A stretch of 6,642 bases of DNA from Pseudomonadota bacterium (GTDB taxonomy: Bacteria; Pseudomonadota; Alphaproteobacteria; Caulobacterales; Caulobacteraceae), in contig JAEYQX010000047.1 of the NCBI GenBank assembly GCA_023409795.1, positions 1 through 6,642 of the forward strand, read 5' to 3'. Positions 6,585 to 6,642 of the stretch are shown here, one piece after another. Both the position numbers and the translations under genes were made by a program. The notes under the pieces were generated by a model. It did no database searches, was not told the DNA's origin, and saw nothing but the letters and a program-made list of their open reading frames with translations. Each line of letters starts with the position of its first letter. Position 1 is the stretch's first letter.

Positions 6585-6612
6585 GTCCTCCGGTCAGGCC
6601 GGAGGATGACGG
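6585..6612 (-). repeat. Palindromic repeat family B, copy 3 (inverted)
   Basis: The same 28-base unit on the minus strand, ending GATGACGG on the plus strand. Arms 6586-6593 and 6599-6606 form a perfect 8-bp stem (TCCTCCGG with CCGGAGGA); the loop read on the minus strand is CCTGA, as in copy 2. Copies 2 and 3 form a head-to-head pair 53 bases apart, like paired REP elements. Confidence 0.7.
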
Positions 6613-6633
6613 CTGAGAGGGCGGTGCCCCTCA

Positions 6634-6642
6634 ATCCTCCCC
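6634..6642 (+). repeat. Possible left arm of a second CCTCCCC hairpin, cut by the window edge
   Basis: ATCCTCCCC repeats bases 6405-6413, part of the left arm of the hairpin after trpS. Only this arm is inside the window, so whether a matching right arm follows cannot be seen. Confidence 0.35.

Noticed and set aside
6439..6642. Repeat cluster as a CRISPR array
   Set aside because: Copies are in mixed orientation, unevenly spaced and each palindromic, unlike the uniform direct repeats and spacers of CRISPR; no cas gene is present.

Overview
The window is a very G+C-rich chromosomal segment from what looks like an alphaproteobacterium, most likely Caulobacterales (Caulobacter or Brevundimonas type). 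The basis is codon choice (C or G at most third positions), alphaproteobacterial versions of GlnD, MurJ and TrpS, and short palindromic intergenic repeats of the CCGTCATCCTCCGG kind. The genus assignment is inference and was not checked by any search.

Layout from left to right. (1) 1-2645, plus strand: the 3' portion of glnD, encoding the bifunctional uridylyltransferase/uridylyl-removing enzyme that senses glutamine and modifies PII proteins; its start lies outside the window. (2) 2674-4380, plus strand: murJ, the lipid II flippase, 28 bases after glnD and probably co-transcribed with it. (3) 4377-5156, minus strand: a gene for a probable outer-envelope lipoprotein of unknown family, convergent with murJ; the two stop codons share one CTAG palindrome. 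(4) 5157-5360: a divergent intergenic region that probably carries both the lipoprotein promoter and the trpS promoter, and holds a perfect 16-bp palindrome and two tiny leader reading frames. (5) 5361-6398, plus strand: trpS, tryptophanyl-tRNA synthetase, complete. (6) 6399-6642: non-coding DNA packed with short hairpin repeats of two families, running off the right edge.

The recognisable genes are core housekeeping functions: nitrogen sensing, peptidoglycan precursor export and tRNA charging. No mobile element, CRISPR array, defence system or RNA gene is visible. I do not see an exciting new multi-gene system. The parts least explained by known families are the orphan lipoprotein, the structured trpS leader, and the three-copy hairpin repeat after trpS, whose arms show paired compensatory base changes.
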